Shown here piece by piece: positions 24,773-33,824 of a stretch of DNA of 49,136 nucleotides; the stretch's first letter is position 1, and each line of letters begins with the position of its first letter. The notes under the pieces are model-generated. The model made no database searches, was not told the origin of the DNA, and was given only the letters and a program-made list of their open reading frames with translations. Made by a program: the position numbers and the translations under genes. The DNA comes from an uncultured Sphingorhabdus sp. GTDB taxonomy: Bacteria; Pseudomonadota; Alphaproteobacteria; Sphingomonadales; Sphingomonadaceae. The stretch is from positions 1-49,136 of the forward strand of contig NZ_CALMSV010000262.1 in assembly GCF_937872355.1 (NCBI RefSeq), given 5' to 3'.

Positions 24773-25615
24773 ATGACAATCGAAACGCTATCCACCAATC
24801 GCAGTTTCGGCGGAACGCAAGGCGTCTATTCCCATGCGTCCGTCGAAACCGGAACCACAATGGCCTTTTCGGTGTTCGTCCCCGATCATGAGCCGGGCAC
24901 GAAGCTGCCGGTGGTCTGGTATCTTTCGGGCCTCACTTGCACGCACGCAAATGTGACGGAGAAAGGCGAGTATCGCCGTGCCTGTGCCGAGCTCGGCTTG
25001 ATCTTCGTCGCGCCCGACACCTCGCCGCGCGGCGAGGGAGTGGCTGACGATGCCGAAGGCGCTTATGATTTCGGCTTGGGAGCCGGTTTCTATGTCGATG
25101 CAACCGAGGCGCCTTTCGCCCAACATTACCGGATGCGAAGCTACATCGAGAGCGAACTACCCCAGCTCATCGCGAGCCACTTTCCGGTCGACATGGCTGC
25201 ACAGGGTATCATGGGACATTCGATGGGCGGGCATGGCGCACTGACGATTTCCCTGCGCAATCCCGGGCGCTTTCGTTCGACCTCCGCCTTCGCACCCATT
25301 GTGGCGCCGTCGCAGGTTCCGTGGGGACATAAGGCGCTGGCTGGCTATCTTGGACAGGATCGCGCAGCATGGTCGGAATATGATGCCTGTGCGCTGATCG
25401 AAGGCGGCGCACGTTTGCCGGACCTGCTGGTCGATCAGGGCGAAGCTGACAATTTCCTCGCCGAGCAACTGAAAACGCATCTCCTTGAAGAGACATGCGC
25501 CAAGGTTGGTCAGAAGGCGACCATCCGGATGCAGCCGGGCTATGACCATAGCTATTACTTCATCTCCACCTTCATGGCCGACCATCTCGCCTGGCACGCT
25601 GAGCGGCTGAAATGA
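24773..25615 (+). CDS. fghA: S-formylglutathione hydrolase
   Basis: 280 residues, alpha/beta-hydrolase (esterase D type) that splits S-formylglutathione to formate and glutathione, the second step of formaldehyde detoxification. Seen: FVPDHEPGTKLPVVWYLSGLTC, the oxyanion segment, DTSPRGEGV, the nucleophile Ser150 in MGHSMGGHGAL, the aspartate in DQGEADNF and the histidine in PGYDHSYYF. The partner glutathione-dependent formaldehyde dehydrogenase is not in the window. No signal peptide. The gap from the usher-like gene is 36 bases without a clear terminator; mobA follows at once. Confidence 0.95.
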   Translation: MTIETLSTNRSFGGTQGVYSHASVETGTTMAFSVFVPDHEPGTKLPVVWYLSGLTCTHANVTEKGEYRRACAELGLIFVAPDTSPRGEGVADDAEGAYDFGLGAGFYVDATEAPFAQHYRMRSYIESELPQLIASHFPVDMAAQGIMGHSMGGHGALTISLRNPGRFRSTSAFAPIVAPSQVPWGHKALAGYLGQDRAAWSEYDACALIEGGARLPDLLVDQGEADNFLAEQLKTHLLEETCAKVGQKATIRMQPGYDHSYYFISTFMADHLAWHAERLK

Positions 25616-25619
25616 GGCT

Positions 25620-26150
25620 GTGCTTTTGAGAGTTTTGGGCGCGATCCTCGCCGGCGGGCAATCGCGCCGCTTCGGCTCAGACAAGGCCGAAGCGCTTTTC
25701 GAAGGGAAGGCGCTGCTCGACCATGTCACAGATGCCTTGCGACCGCAGGTTGTCGAACTGGTTGTCGCGGGGCGCGAATGGCCAAGGCTTCCCAAGATTG
25801 CCGATTTGCCGGAAGCGGGGATTGGTCCTCTCGGCGGCCTTGCGGGCGCCCTCGACCATGCATGGCGTCATGGTTTTGATGCGGTGTTGAGTTCAAGCTG
25901 TGACGTAATTGGGCTGCCCGACGATCTGGAAAAGCGGCTGGGACCCGGGCCTGCGATAGTGGCTGATTTGCCCATTATCGGTCTGTGGCCCGTATCGGTG
26001 CGTGACGAGCTGATCGACTGGCTTTCGGATTCCGCAAACCGCTCAGTCTATGGGTTCGCGGCCCTCATCAATGCGCGACGGGTGGAACTTGACACCCCTT
26101 TGCGGAACATCAATCGCCCCGAAGATTTGCCATCGCGGGCTGGCGCTTGA
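25620..26150 (+). CDS. mobA: Molybdenum cofactor guanylyltransferase
   Basis: Attaches GMP to molybdopterin cofactor to make the MGD form used by DMSO-reductase-family enzymes. The nucleotide-binding loop is ILAGGQSRRFGSDKAEAL at the N-terminus, then a central LGGLAGALDHA with the SSSCDVIGLP Asp motif, and NINRPEDL at the end. 176 residues from GTG at 25620, or 174 from TTG at 25626; the latter has the better spacing (eight bases) from GAGG at 25614-25617. Starts four bases after fghA, so co-transcribed. Slightly short for MobA (about 190), and no mobB or other moa genes are here. Confidence 0.88.
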   Translation: MLLRVLGAILAGGQSRRFGSDKAEALFEGKALLDHVTDALRPQVVELVVAGREWPRLPKIADLPEAGIGPLGGLAGALDHAWRHGFDAVLSSSCDVIGLPDDLEKRLGPGPAIVADLPIIGLWPVSVRDELIDWLSDSANRSVYGFAALINARRVELDTPLRNINRPEDLPSRAGA

Positions 26151-26183
26151 GCTATTCGCTGCCTATCTAGGGAAAGCCGAATC

Positions 26184-26257
26184 GCGGGTGTAGCTCAATG
26201 GTAGAGCAGCAGCTTCCCAAGCTGACGACGGGGGTTCGATTCCCCTCACCCGCTCCA
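26184..26257 (+). tRNA. tRNA-Gly (anticodon CCC)
   Basis: 74 bases with a complete cloverleaf and encoded CCA. Acceptor arm GCGGGTG/CACCCGC, D-arm GCTC/GAGC, anticodon loop TTCCCAA giving CCC (reads GGG), T-arm GGGGG/CCCCT with loop TTCGATT. The first anticodon-stem pair (27-43) is a G-A mismatch. Discriminator base T73, as in bacterial tRNA-Gly. Stands alone between mobA and pabB. Confidence 0.97.
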
Positions 26258-26295
26258 GCCTTTTCCAAATCGCTAAAGCCGTTATAGCGTCCACC

Positions 26296-28062
26296 ATGAT
26301 TGACGCGACCTCGCCCTTTGTCCTGCTTGATGATGCACGGCGCAGCGATGCGTCGCCTGCCCGGTTGTACACGAGGCCACAAAGAACGATCGTCGCAACC
26401 GATGCAGTTGAACTGGAACGTGCTTTTGAAGAGCTAAAGCTGGCTCAACAGGAAGGGAGGCACGTCGCAGGATTTCTGTCCTACGAAGCTGGATTTGCAC
26501 TCGAACCGAAACTGTCGGGTAAGCTTGCAGGGTCGCATATGCCGACGCCGCTATGCTGGTTCGGCATTTTCGACGGCTATGAAGAAATCGAGGCGGACAC
26601 AATTCCAAGCCTGCTACCCGAAACCGATGGCAGCTGGTTGGGTGCGGTGCGGCCCTCTATTAGTCGCGCCGCCTACGGCCAAGCGTTTGATACGGTCGAA
26701 GACTATATCGCGGCGGGGGATATCTACCAGGCAAACCTGACTTTCAGGGCAAGCGCGCGCTATGCGGGGAATCCGCTCGCGCTCTATGCGGCAATTCGAC
26801 CACGGGCGGCGGCGGGCTATGGTGGCGTGATCTGGACAGGGCAGGACTGGCTTCTCTCCTTCTCACCAGAGTTGTTCTTCGCGCTGCGTGACGGCCGGGT
26901 TACGGCGAAACCGATGAAGGGAACCGCCATACGCGGCGCCGATCCGATCACCGATATGGCGTTGGCAAACGAATTACGCACCGATCCCAAACAGCGCGCC
27001 GAGAATTTGATGATCGTCGATCTTTTGCGCAACGATCTGTCTCGTATCGCCAAGGCCGCTTCGGTGGAAGTACCGCACCTTTTTGCGGTGGAGAGCTATC
27101 CCACTGTTCACCAGATGACATCGACGGTCACCGCCGAGCTAGATCACGGCAAGGATGCGGTCGATCTGCTACGCGCTATCTATCCCTGCGGTTCAATCAC
27201 CGGCGCACCCAAGATCCGCGCGATGGAGATTATTGATGAGGTGGAGACCAACCCGCGCGGCATCTATTGCGGGTCAATCGGGCGGATCGATCCCAATGGC
27301 GATGCCGCCTTCAACGTTGCCATCCGTACATTTCACTTGAACGAAGCCAGTAAGCAGGCAAGCTTGGGACTTGGTTCGGGTGTGGTTGCGGATTCAGAAA
27401 TCGCGACCGAATGGGCAGAATGCCTGGCCAAGGGGGAATTTGCGCGGGTGCAGCGACGCGATTTTGATCTGATCGAGACCATGCGGTTCGAACCTGCCTC
27501 CGGGATATTGCGGCTCGAGCTGCATCTGGAGCGGATCAAGGCAAGCGCACAGGCGCTTGATTTCGAATTTGACCGGCACGAAGCGCGCAACCGGCTGCAT
27601 GCAGCGACATTCCATCTCGATCATGACGCCAAGATACGACTGCTGGCATCGCGAAGCGGCGCACTGGCGATCGAGATTAGCGATGCACCTGCCCCGGTGG
27701 ATGGCTGGCAGATTGCCGTCGCCCCGCTTCCGGTCGACAGTCAGGATTTCCGGTTGCGGCACAAGACGACCGATCGGGCCTTTTACGACGAGGCGCGACA
27801 GGCTGCGGGAACGAACGAGGTGCTCCTTGTCGATGCGGATGGCTATCTGACCGAAGGCAGCTTCACTTGCCTGTTTGTTGAACGCGACGGGCGTTTGCTC
27901 ACGCCGCCCCTTGAACGCGGTCTTTTGCCCTCGGTTTTGCGCCGCGATCTCATTGAAAGCGGAAAGGCATTCGAAGCCGAGTTGACCGTTGCCGACCTCG
28001 CCGAGGGATTTCTTCTCGGTAACAGTTTGCGCGGCCTGATTCCCGCCACAAGGGTTGCGTAA
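26296..28062 (+). CDS. pabB-pabC: Fused aminodeoxychorismate synthase component I / aminodeoxychorismate lyase
   Basis: 588 residues carrying two enzymes of p-aminobenzoate (folate) synthesis. Residues 1-385 are the chorismate-binding PabB domain: AGDIYQANLTFR, KPMKGTAIRGADP, RAENLMIVDLLRNDLSRIA and the CGSITGAPKIRAMEIID motif. Residues about 395-588 are a class-IV aminotransferase-fold lyase (PabC): LRLELHLERIKASA, the PLP lysine K490 in RHKTTDRAFYDEA, and DGYLTEGSFTCLF. One polypeptide makes 4-amino-4-deoxychorismate and splits it to p-aminobenzoate and pyruvate; the glutaminase PabA must be encoded elsewhere. The fusion is known in many bacteria. Confidence 0.94.
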   Translation: MIDATSPFVLLDDARRSDASPARLYTRPQRTIVATDAVELERAFEELKLAQQEGRHVAGFLSYEAGFALEPKLSGKLAGSHMPTPLCWFGIFDGYEEIEADTIPSLLPETDGSWLGAVRPSISRAAYGQAFDTVEDYIAAGDIYQANLTFRASARYAGNPLALYAAIRPRAAAGYGGVIWTGQDWLLSFSPELFFALRDGRVTAKPMKGTAIRGADPITDMALANELRTDPKQRAENLMIVDLLRNDLSRIAKAASVEVPHLFAVESYPTVHQMTSTVTAELDHGKDAVDLLRAIYPCGSITGAPKIRAMEIIDEVETNPRGIYCGSIGRIDPNGDAAFNVAIRTFHLNEASKQASLGLGSGVVADSEIATEWAECLAKGEFARVQRRDFDLIETMRFEPASGILRLELHLERIKASAQALDFEFDRHEARNRLHAATFHLDHDAKIRLLASRSGALAIEISDAPAPVDGWQIAVAPLPVDSQDFRLRHKTTDRAFYDEARQAAGTNEVLLVDADGYLTEGSFTCLFVERDGRLLTPPLERGLLPSVLRRDLIESGKAFEAELTVADLAEGFLLGNSLRGLIPATRVA

Positions 28063-28126
28063 TTTCCACGCTCGCTCTAGGGGCAGGCGCGCAATCTTGC
28101 TTCGTCCAAACTAGCTTCGGGAATAA

Positions 28127-29335
<1,209 letters not shown>

Positions 29336-29352
29336 CCGCAAATAGCCGGTTG

Positions 29353-29369
29353 TTAAGTCGGGCTTAACC
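29353..29369 (+). promoter_or_regulatory. Full CtrA-type box upstream of a small gene
   Basis: TTAA at 29353-29356, seven bases, then TTAACC from 29364: an exact TTAA-N7-TTAAC, the CtrA consensus of alphaproteobacteria. It lies about 90 bases before the 56-residue reading frame and 17 bases after the aminotransferase stop. A chance match in this base composition is possible but rare. Confidence 0.6.
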
Positions 29370-29445
29370 AGCATCGTGGTTGAGAAAGCGTCGATGCTGC
29401 TCTAGCGGCGGCGTCGACAGCACGACTCCAGCCAGAAGCTTTTTG

Positions 29446-29616
29446 ATGACCCGCATGATCGCCTTTTTCCGCTCTGACCTGTTCCTGAGCCTTGCCGGCG
29501 GTTTCGCGCTGGGTATCGCGGGTATTGCACTGGTTCGTCCGGCAAGCGCCGAGACCAAGAGTTATGAAAGCAAGGCTGTTGTGATCGAGTCGCCGATTTC
29601 GCAATCGATTCGTTAA
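29446..29616 (+). CDS. Small membrane or exported protein of unknown function
   Basis: 56 residues from the ATG at 29446 (a longer frame from TTG at 29380 would start 24 bases inside nothing recognisable and through the CtrA-box downstream region). The protein is MTRMIAFFRSDLF, then a hydrophobic run of about 22 residues (LSLAGGFALGIAGIALV), then an Ala/Ser-rich polar tail with ASAETKSYESK. It is either a signal-anchored membrane protein or a secreted peptide cut at ASA-ET. I do not recognise a family. The upstream CtrA-type box suggests cell-cycle control. Confidence 0.55.
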   Translation: MTRMIAFFRSDLFLSLAGGFALGIAGIALVRPASAETKSYESKAVVIESPISQSIR

Positions 29617-29721
29617 ACGACAATCCTTTGCATGCGCCGGGGTTAAACATAATCCCGAAGATAATCCCCTTAGATTCCCACGAGATGGCCTACCGCATCC
29701 GTGCGCGCACCGGATTCGCTT

Positions 29722-29748
29722 TGTGGATAAGTTGAGTCGTTGTAAAAA
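29722..29748 (+). promoter_or_regulatory. Predicted small-RNA promoter overlapping a perfect DnaA box
   Basis: TTGTGG at 29721-29726 and TAAAAA at 29743-29748 with a 16-base spacer form a plausible housekeeping promoter. TGTGGATAA (29722-29730), whose reverse complement is the perfect DnaA box TTATCCACA, covers the -35 part. DnaA could repress or tune it; this is inference. Confidence 0.45.
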
Positions 29749-29755
29749 TCGAGTC

Positions 29756-29875
29756 GTTGGGGGTTAGGGCAGTTGGTTCCGCCTCAAATTTCCCCAAGCA
29801 GTAGGCTTTCTGCGACCCGAAACCTGCTGCTGCTTCGCCCGCGACCGGCATTTCCGGCGCGGGCGTTTCTTTATC
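29756..29875 (+). ncRNA. Predicted structured small RNA with its own terminator
   Basis: About 120 bases between a predicted promoter and a strong intrinsic terminator, with no reading frame. Stem 1: TTGGGG/CCCCAA (29757-29762 with 29792-29797), loop rich in U and C. Stem 2: AGCAGTAGG/CCTGCTGCT (29797-29805 with 29823-29831), nine pairs including one G-U. Stem 3 is the terminator (29837-29864) followed by GTTTCTTTA. It does not look like 6S, SRP or tmRNA. The rest of the gap (29617-29720) shows only a TTAAAC word and no other clear element. Function unknown. Confidence 0.5.
29837..29875 (+). terminator. Intrinsic terminator of the small RNA
   Basis: GCCCGCG, a bulged A, CCGG, loop CATTT, CCGG, CGCGGGC: an 11-pair stem (29837-29864) followed by GTTTCTTTAT. 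The T-rich side lies on the forward strand only, so it ends rightward transcripts. The stop codon of the opposing PepSY gene (29871-29873) falls in the T-run. Confidence 0.8.
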
Positions 29876-30551
29876 TGGACGCTGCTGATTTTCGTCGCTG
29901 GCGCACAATCAGAAGCCAGAACGCCATCAATAGACTGATCAGTGACAGCCCCGCAAAGCCGATCAGAATTGGATGGCTGCTATCCTCGCGTGTTTGCAGG
30001 TCCATGATGTGCAACCCCCACATAAAATCGAAGATACGCCATTGTGGGGTACGCACCGCAAGCAGGCTACCGCTTTCGGCGTCAACATAGAGGTTGGTTC
30101 CGTCCTTGAGCGCCGCTTGCCATGCTGGACGCCCGCGGCGCAGCTCCATCGGCTCTCTGTCGGCAGGAAAGAATTGGACAGATGCGACCGCTGACTTCCC
30201 TCGATAATAGCTTTCGGCGAGCGCCCGCACCTCGCGCGCGCCGGGCTTGGGCAGCAACTTACCCGTTGCGGGATCTGCCCGCCGTTCGCCGCCATCGGTA
30301 TAACGAATGAGCCAGACTGGACCGTCTGCGCGCTGTTCCAGCGTAAGTTTTTCGACAGTACGTCCGCCGAGGAATGGAGCTGTCGGTGCGATTGCAGCTA
30401 TCGGCGCTGGCCTGGCGCGTAGATGCTCACCGCGCACTTCCTCGATCGGACGCGCGACCATAAACAGGCCCGATGCCGTCCAGAGGATCAGCGGAACGCC
30501 GACCAGCCAGCCCAGCCAGACATGCCACTTATGCAGGGTCAGATACTTCAT
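29871..30551 (-). CDS. PepSY-associated membrane protein
   Basis: 226 residues from the ATG at 30551, chosen because MKYLTLHKWHVWLGWLVGVP is the usual start of PepSY-TM proteins (N-terminal helix with a conserved histidine-tryptophan). One helix at about 10-30 and one near the C-terminus (about 195-217) hold a periplasmic middle part with a PepSY-like segment: YRGKSAVASVQFFPADREPM and KDGTNLYVDAESGSLLAVRTPQWRIFDFMWGLHIM. Relatives assist iron or other metal reduction beside TonB receptors, but no such gene is nearby here. Follows the TRIC-like gene by four bases. Confidence 0.78.
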   Translation of the reverse strand: MKYLTLHKWHVWLGWLVGVPLILWTASGLFMVARPIEEVRGEHLRARPAPIAAIAPTAPFLGGRTVEKLTLEQRADGPVWLIRYTDGGERRADPATGKLLPKPGAREVRALAESYYRGKSAVASVQFFPADREPMELRRGRPAWQAALKDGTNLYVDAESGSLLAVRTPQWRIFDFMWGLHIMDLQTREDSSHPILIGFAGLSLISLLMAFWLLIVRQRRKSAASR

Positions 30552-30555
30552 CGCA

Positions 30556-31185
30556 TCACCCTTTATAGGCCGGAATGGCGAGCCCCTTGGCAATAGCTGC
30601 CGCGCGCAATCCGAATCCTGCTATCGCACTTAGCACGGCGGCCATTGCCAATGGCGCACCCAACCAAAGCAGGATAACGAAGCTGCCTGAAGCGAGCGCC
30701 GCTGCCGTTACATAGATTTCCGGTCGCAATAAAATCGACGGCTCACCTGCAAGAACATCGCGAATGACGCCGCCCACGCAGGCAGTAATCACTCCCATCA
30801 TCATCGCCGGCAACAGGTCGATACCCAGGCTGAGCGACTTCCACGCGCCAAACACCGAATAGACTGCAAGCCCGATGGCGTCGAACCAGTCGAGTGCGCG
30901 CGGGCTCCAGATTCTGACCGGAGTCATCCATACCATTAGTGCCGTCGCCAGGCAGGCGGTGGGAAAACGCCAGTCTTGCACCCAGAACACCGGCGCACCG
31001 ATCAGCAAGTCGCGAACGGTGCCGCCGCCGACACCTGTCACCAAGGCGAAGAAAGAAAATGTGACCAGCGTTTGCTTCAGCCGCGCTGCAGCCAGTGCAC
31101 CGGATGCGGCAAATACAGATATGCCGAACAGGTCGAGCGCCGCAATCAGCGTCGGCGCGATCTCGGCGACGCCATCTTCCATCAC
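30556..31185 (-). CDS. TRIC-type cation channel family protein (UPF0126)
   Basis: 209 residues, about seven membrane helices in two repeats. Each repeat has the family motif at the end of a helix: VTGVGGGTVRDLLIGAP in the first and ACVGGVIRDVLAGEPS in the second; the glycines kink the helix in bacterial TRIC structures and the channel passes potassium or similar cations as a trimer. The N-terminus (MMEDGVAEIAPTLIAALDLFGISVFAASGALAA) is typical. Its start overlaps the lpd stop by four bases, so it rides on the oxoglutarate dehydrogenase transcript. Confidence 0.85.
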   Translation of the reverse strand: MMEDGVAEIAPTLIAALDLFGISVFAASGALAAARLKQTLVTFSFFALVTGVGGGTVRDLLIGAPVFWVQDWRFPTACLATALMVWMTPVRIWSPRALDWFDAIGLAVYSVFGAWKSLSLGIDLLPAMMMGVITACVGGVIRDVLAGEPSILLRPEIYVTAAALASGSFVILLWLGAPLAMAAVLSAIAGFGLRAAAIAKGLAIPAYKG

Positions 31186-32576
31186 ATGTGGATCGGCTTG
31201 CCCTGCACCGCCATCGCGGCTTCCTTCAGCGCTTCCGAATGGGTCGGGTGCGCGTGGCAGGTGTAGGCGATGTCCTCAGACGTCGCGCCAAATTCCATCG
31301 CCAAGGCCGCTTCAGCGATCATCGTGCCCGCCACGCTCGCTATGCACCACACACCCAGCACACGATCGGTCGCGGCATCGGAGATGACCTTCACGAAACC
31401 ATCGGGCTCGTGATTGGTCTTGGCGCGGCTGTTCGCCATCATCGGGAATTTGCCGACCTTGATCTCGCCTTTTGCCTTGGCGGCCTCTTCGGTCAGGCCG
31501 ACGCCAGCAATTTCGGGCATAGTATAGACCACCGAGGGGATGACGTCATGATTTATGATGCCGGTCAGCCCCGCGACATTCTCGGCGCAGGCAATGCCTT
31601 CATCCTCGGCCTTGTGCGCGAGCATCGGCCCGGGGACGACATCGCCGATAGCCCAGATTCCGGGGACCGCCGTGCGGAAATCATGGTCGATTTCGATTTG
31701 ACCGCGCGCGTTGACTGAAAGACCTGCCTTGTCGAGCGCAAGGCCATCGGTATTGGGACGACGACCGATGGAGACAAGCACGCAATCGGCCTCGATGGTT
31801 TCGCTGGCGCCACCCGCTGCAGATTCGACGGTCAGCGTGGCTTTCTTGCCCTTCACCTGTACGCCGGTGACCTTCGTCGAAAGCTTGAATTCAAAGCCCT
31901 GCTTCTTGAAGATCTTGTTCGCTTCCTTGCGGACATCGCCGTCCATACCGGGCAGGATCTGGTCGAGATACTCGACTACCGTGACCTTGGCACCCAGACG
32001 GCGCCAAACCGATCCGAGCTCGAGCCCGATCACCCCGCCGCCGATGACCACCAGATGGTCGGGCACCTTGGGCAGTTCGAGTGCGCCGGTTGAATCGACG
32101 ACAACGCCCTTGGCATTATCAACCTCAACGCCGGGCAGCGGCGTAACCGAAGAACCGGTGGCGATGATGAAATTGTCGGCGGTATAGTTTTTGCCCGCGA
32201 CCTCGATCGCGTTGGCCGTGGTGAAGGCGGCGTGGCCCTTGATCCATTCGACCTTGTTCTTCTTGAACAAGAATTCGATCCCGCCAGTCAGACCCTTCAC
32301 CGCGTCGCGGCGCTGGCCGTGCATGGTTTCGAGGTCGAGGCTCATCTTGTCGATCTTGACACCCAGCTTTGCGAGCGCGCCGCTGGCGGCCTCGCTGTAA
32401 AGCTCGGATGCATGCAGCATCGCCTTGGACGGGATGCAGCCAACATTGAGGCAGGTGCCGCCCAAAGTCTCGCGACTCTCGACGCAAGCGGTTTTCAGCC
32501 CCAATTGCGCTGCACGGATGGCCGCAACATAGCCGCCGGGGCCGGCACCGATAACGATCAGGTCAAAATCTGCCAT
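31182..32576 (-). CDS. lpd: Dihydrolipoyl dehydrogenase (E3)
   Basis: 464 residues, FAD protein that reoxidises dihydrolipoyl groups with NAD+. Seen: FAD loop VIGAGPGGYVAAI (8-20), the redox pair C42/C47 in GGTCLNVGCIPSKAML, NAD loop VIGGGVIGLELGSVW, GWAIGD-like segment WAIGDVVPGPMLAHKAEDEG, and the C-terminal HAHPTHSEAL with the catalytic histidine. Here it is the third enzyme of the 2-oxoglutarate dehydrogenase complex, directly after odhB with a ten-base gap. It may also serve other 2-oxoacid complexes. Confidence 0.96.
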   Translation of the reverse strand: MADFDLIVIGAGPGGYVAAIRAAQLGLKTACVESRETLGGTCLNVGCIPSKAMLHASELYSEAASGALAKLGVKIDKMSLDLETMHGQRRDAVKGLTGGIEFLFKKNKVEWIKGHAAFTTANAIEVAGKNYTADNFIIATGSSVTPLPGVEVDNAKGVVVDSTGALELPKVPDHLVVIGGGVIGLELGSVWRRLGAKVTVVEYLDQILPGMDGDVRKEANKIFKKQGFEFKLSTKVTGVQVKGKKATLTVESAAGGASETIEADCVLVSIGRRPNTDGLALDKAGLSVNARGQIEIDHDFRTAVPGIWAIGDVVPGPMLAHKAEDEGIACAENVAGLTGIINHDVIPSVVYTMPEIAGVGLTEEAAKAKGEIKVGKFPMMANSRAKTNHEPDGFVKVISDAATDRVLGVWCIASVAGTMIAEAALAMEFGATSEDIAYTCHAHPTHSEALKEAAMAVQGKPIHM

Positions 32577-32586
32577 GGTCTGTTCC

Positions 32587-33801
32587 TTACAGGTCGATCA
32601 GCAAGCGGGTCGGATCTTCAATCGCTTCCTTGATCGTCTTGAGCGCGGTCACCGCTTCGCGGCCGTCGATGATGCGGTGGTCATAGCTGAGTGCGAGATA
32701 CATCATCGGGCGGATGACGATCTGGCCGTCGCGTACCACCGGGCGATCCTCGATACGGTGCAGACCGAGCACTGCGGACTGCGGGGGATTGATGATCGGT
32801 GTCGACATCAGGCCGCCGAAAATGCCGCCATTCGAGATGGTGAAGGTACCGCCGGCCATGTCTTCCATGGTCAGCGAACCATCCTTGGCGCGCTTGCCAA
32901 GGTCAGCAATCGCCTTTTCAATATCGGCAAAGCCCAGCTGATCGACGTTGCGGACAACGGGAACGACTAGACCGTTCGGTGCGGAGACCGCAACCGACAG
33001 GTCGACATAGTCGTGATAGACGATCTCATCGCCCTGGATCTGTGCATTGACCGCAGGGAAATCCTTGAGCGCGAGGCAGGCGGCTTTGGCGAAGAAGCTC
33101 ATGAAGCCCAGCTTCACGCCATGCTTCTTTTCAAAGCTGTCCTTGTAGCGGTTGCGCGCCTCCATCACCGCCGACATGTCGACATCGTTGAAGGTGGTGA
33201 GCAAAGCAGCGGCATTTTGTGCATCCTTCAGACGCTTGGCGATCGTCTGGCGGAGGCGGGTCATCTTGACGCGTTCTTCGCGGCGCCCGCCAGCAGAGGC
33301 GGCCACAGGTGCCGCTGCAGCGGGCGCGGTAACCGGCGCTGCAGGTGCGCCGCCCTTGGCAGCAGCGAGGACATCTTCCTTGGTCAGGCGGCCATCCTTG
33401 CCGCTGCCTTTGACCTTGGTCGGATCGATGCCGAGTTCGAGGACCAAGCGACGCACAGCAGGAGACAGCGTCAGGTCGGCCGAGGCAGCGGGCGCCGCTT
33501 CGGCGATGGGCGCTGCCGGTGCAGGCGTTGCCGCAGGAGCCGGAGCGGCAGCGGGCGCGCCGGAACCGGCCTCGATGCTGCCAATCACGGCGCCGACATT
33601 GACCGTATCGCCTTCCTGAACCAGATATTGGCCCATCACGCCAGCGGCAGGAGCTGGAACCTCGACCGCGACCTTGTCAGTTTCAAGGCTGGCAATGGGT
33701 TCGTCAGCGGCAACCGCCTCGCCGGGCTTTTTCAGCCATTGGCCGAGCGTCGCTTCGGTGATCGATTCGCCGAGGGTGGGGACTTTGACTTCGGTGCTCA
33801 T
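32587..33801 (-). CDS. odhB: Dihydrolipoamide succinyltransferase (E2 of 2-oxoglutarate dehydrogenase)
   Basis: 404 residues. Lipoyl domain 1-75 with lipoylated K43 in [12 protein letters not shown]; an Ala/Pro-rich swinging linker (80-110); the small E1/E3-binding domain at about 113-150 ([19 protein letters not shown], then [14 protein letters not shown]); a second Ala-rich linker; and the catalytic trimer domain from 175, with the active-site His375 and Asp379 in [12 protein letters not shown]. One lipoyl domain, as usual in proteobacterial SucB. It follows odhA by 23 bases and forms the core of the complex. Confidence 0.96.
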   Translation of the reverse strand: MSTEVKVPTLGESITEATLGQWLKKPGEAVAADEPIASLETDKVAVEVPAPAAGVMGQYLVQEGDTVNVGAVIGSIEAGSGAPAAAPAPAATPAPAAPIAEAAPAASADLTLSPAVRRLVLELGIDPTKVKGSGKDGRLTKEDVLAAAKGGAPAAPVTAPAAAAPVAASAGGRREERVKMTRLRQTIAKRLKDAQNAAALLTTFNDVDMSAVMEARNRYKDSFEKKHGVKLGFMSFFAKAACLALKDFPAVNAQIQGDEIVYHDYVDLSVAVSAPNGLVVPVVRNVDQLGFADIEKAIADLGKRAKDGSLTMEDMAGGTFTISNGGIFGGLMSTPIINPPQSAVLGLHRIEDRPVVRDGQIVIRPMMYLALSYDHRIIDGREAVTALKTIKEAIEDPTRLLIDL

Positions 33802-33824
33802 ATCATTCGCTCCTTGGGCGGAGA

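Noticed and set aside
24773-26150. fghA-mobA as part of the fibre operon
   Set aside because: Spacing is short, but both are cytoplasmic housekeeping enzymes with no link to surface fibres; co-transcription by read-through is possible but no shared role is implied.
29617-29875. 6S RNA or signal-recognition RNA in the gap before the PepSY gene
   Set aside because: The long closing stem with a large central bubble of 6S and the conserved GGAA tetraloop region of SRP RNA are not found; kept only as an unnamed small RNA.
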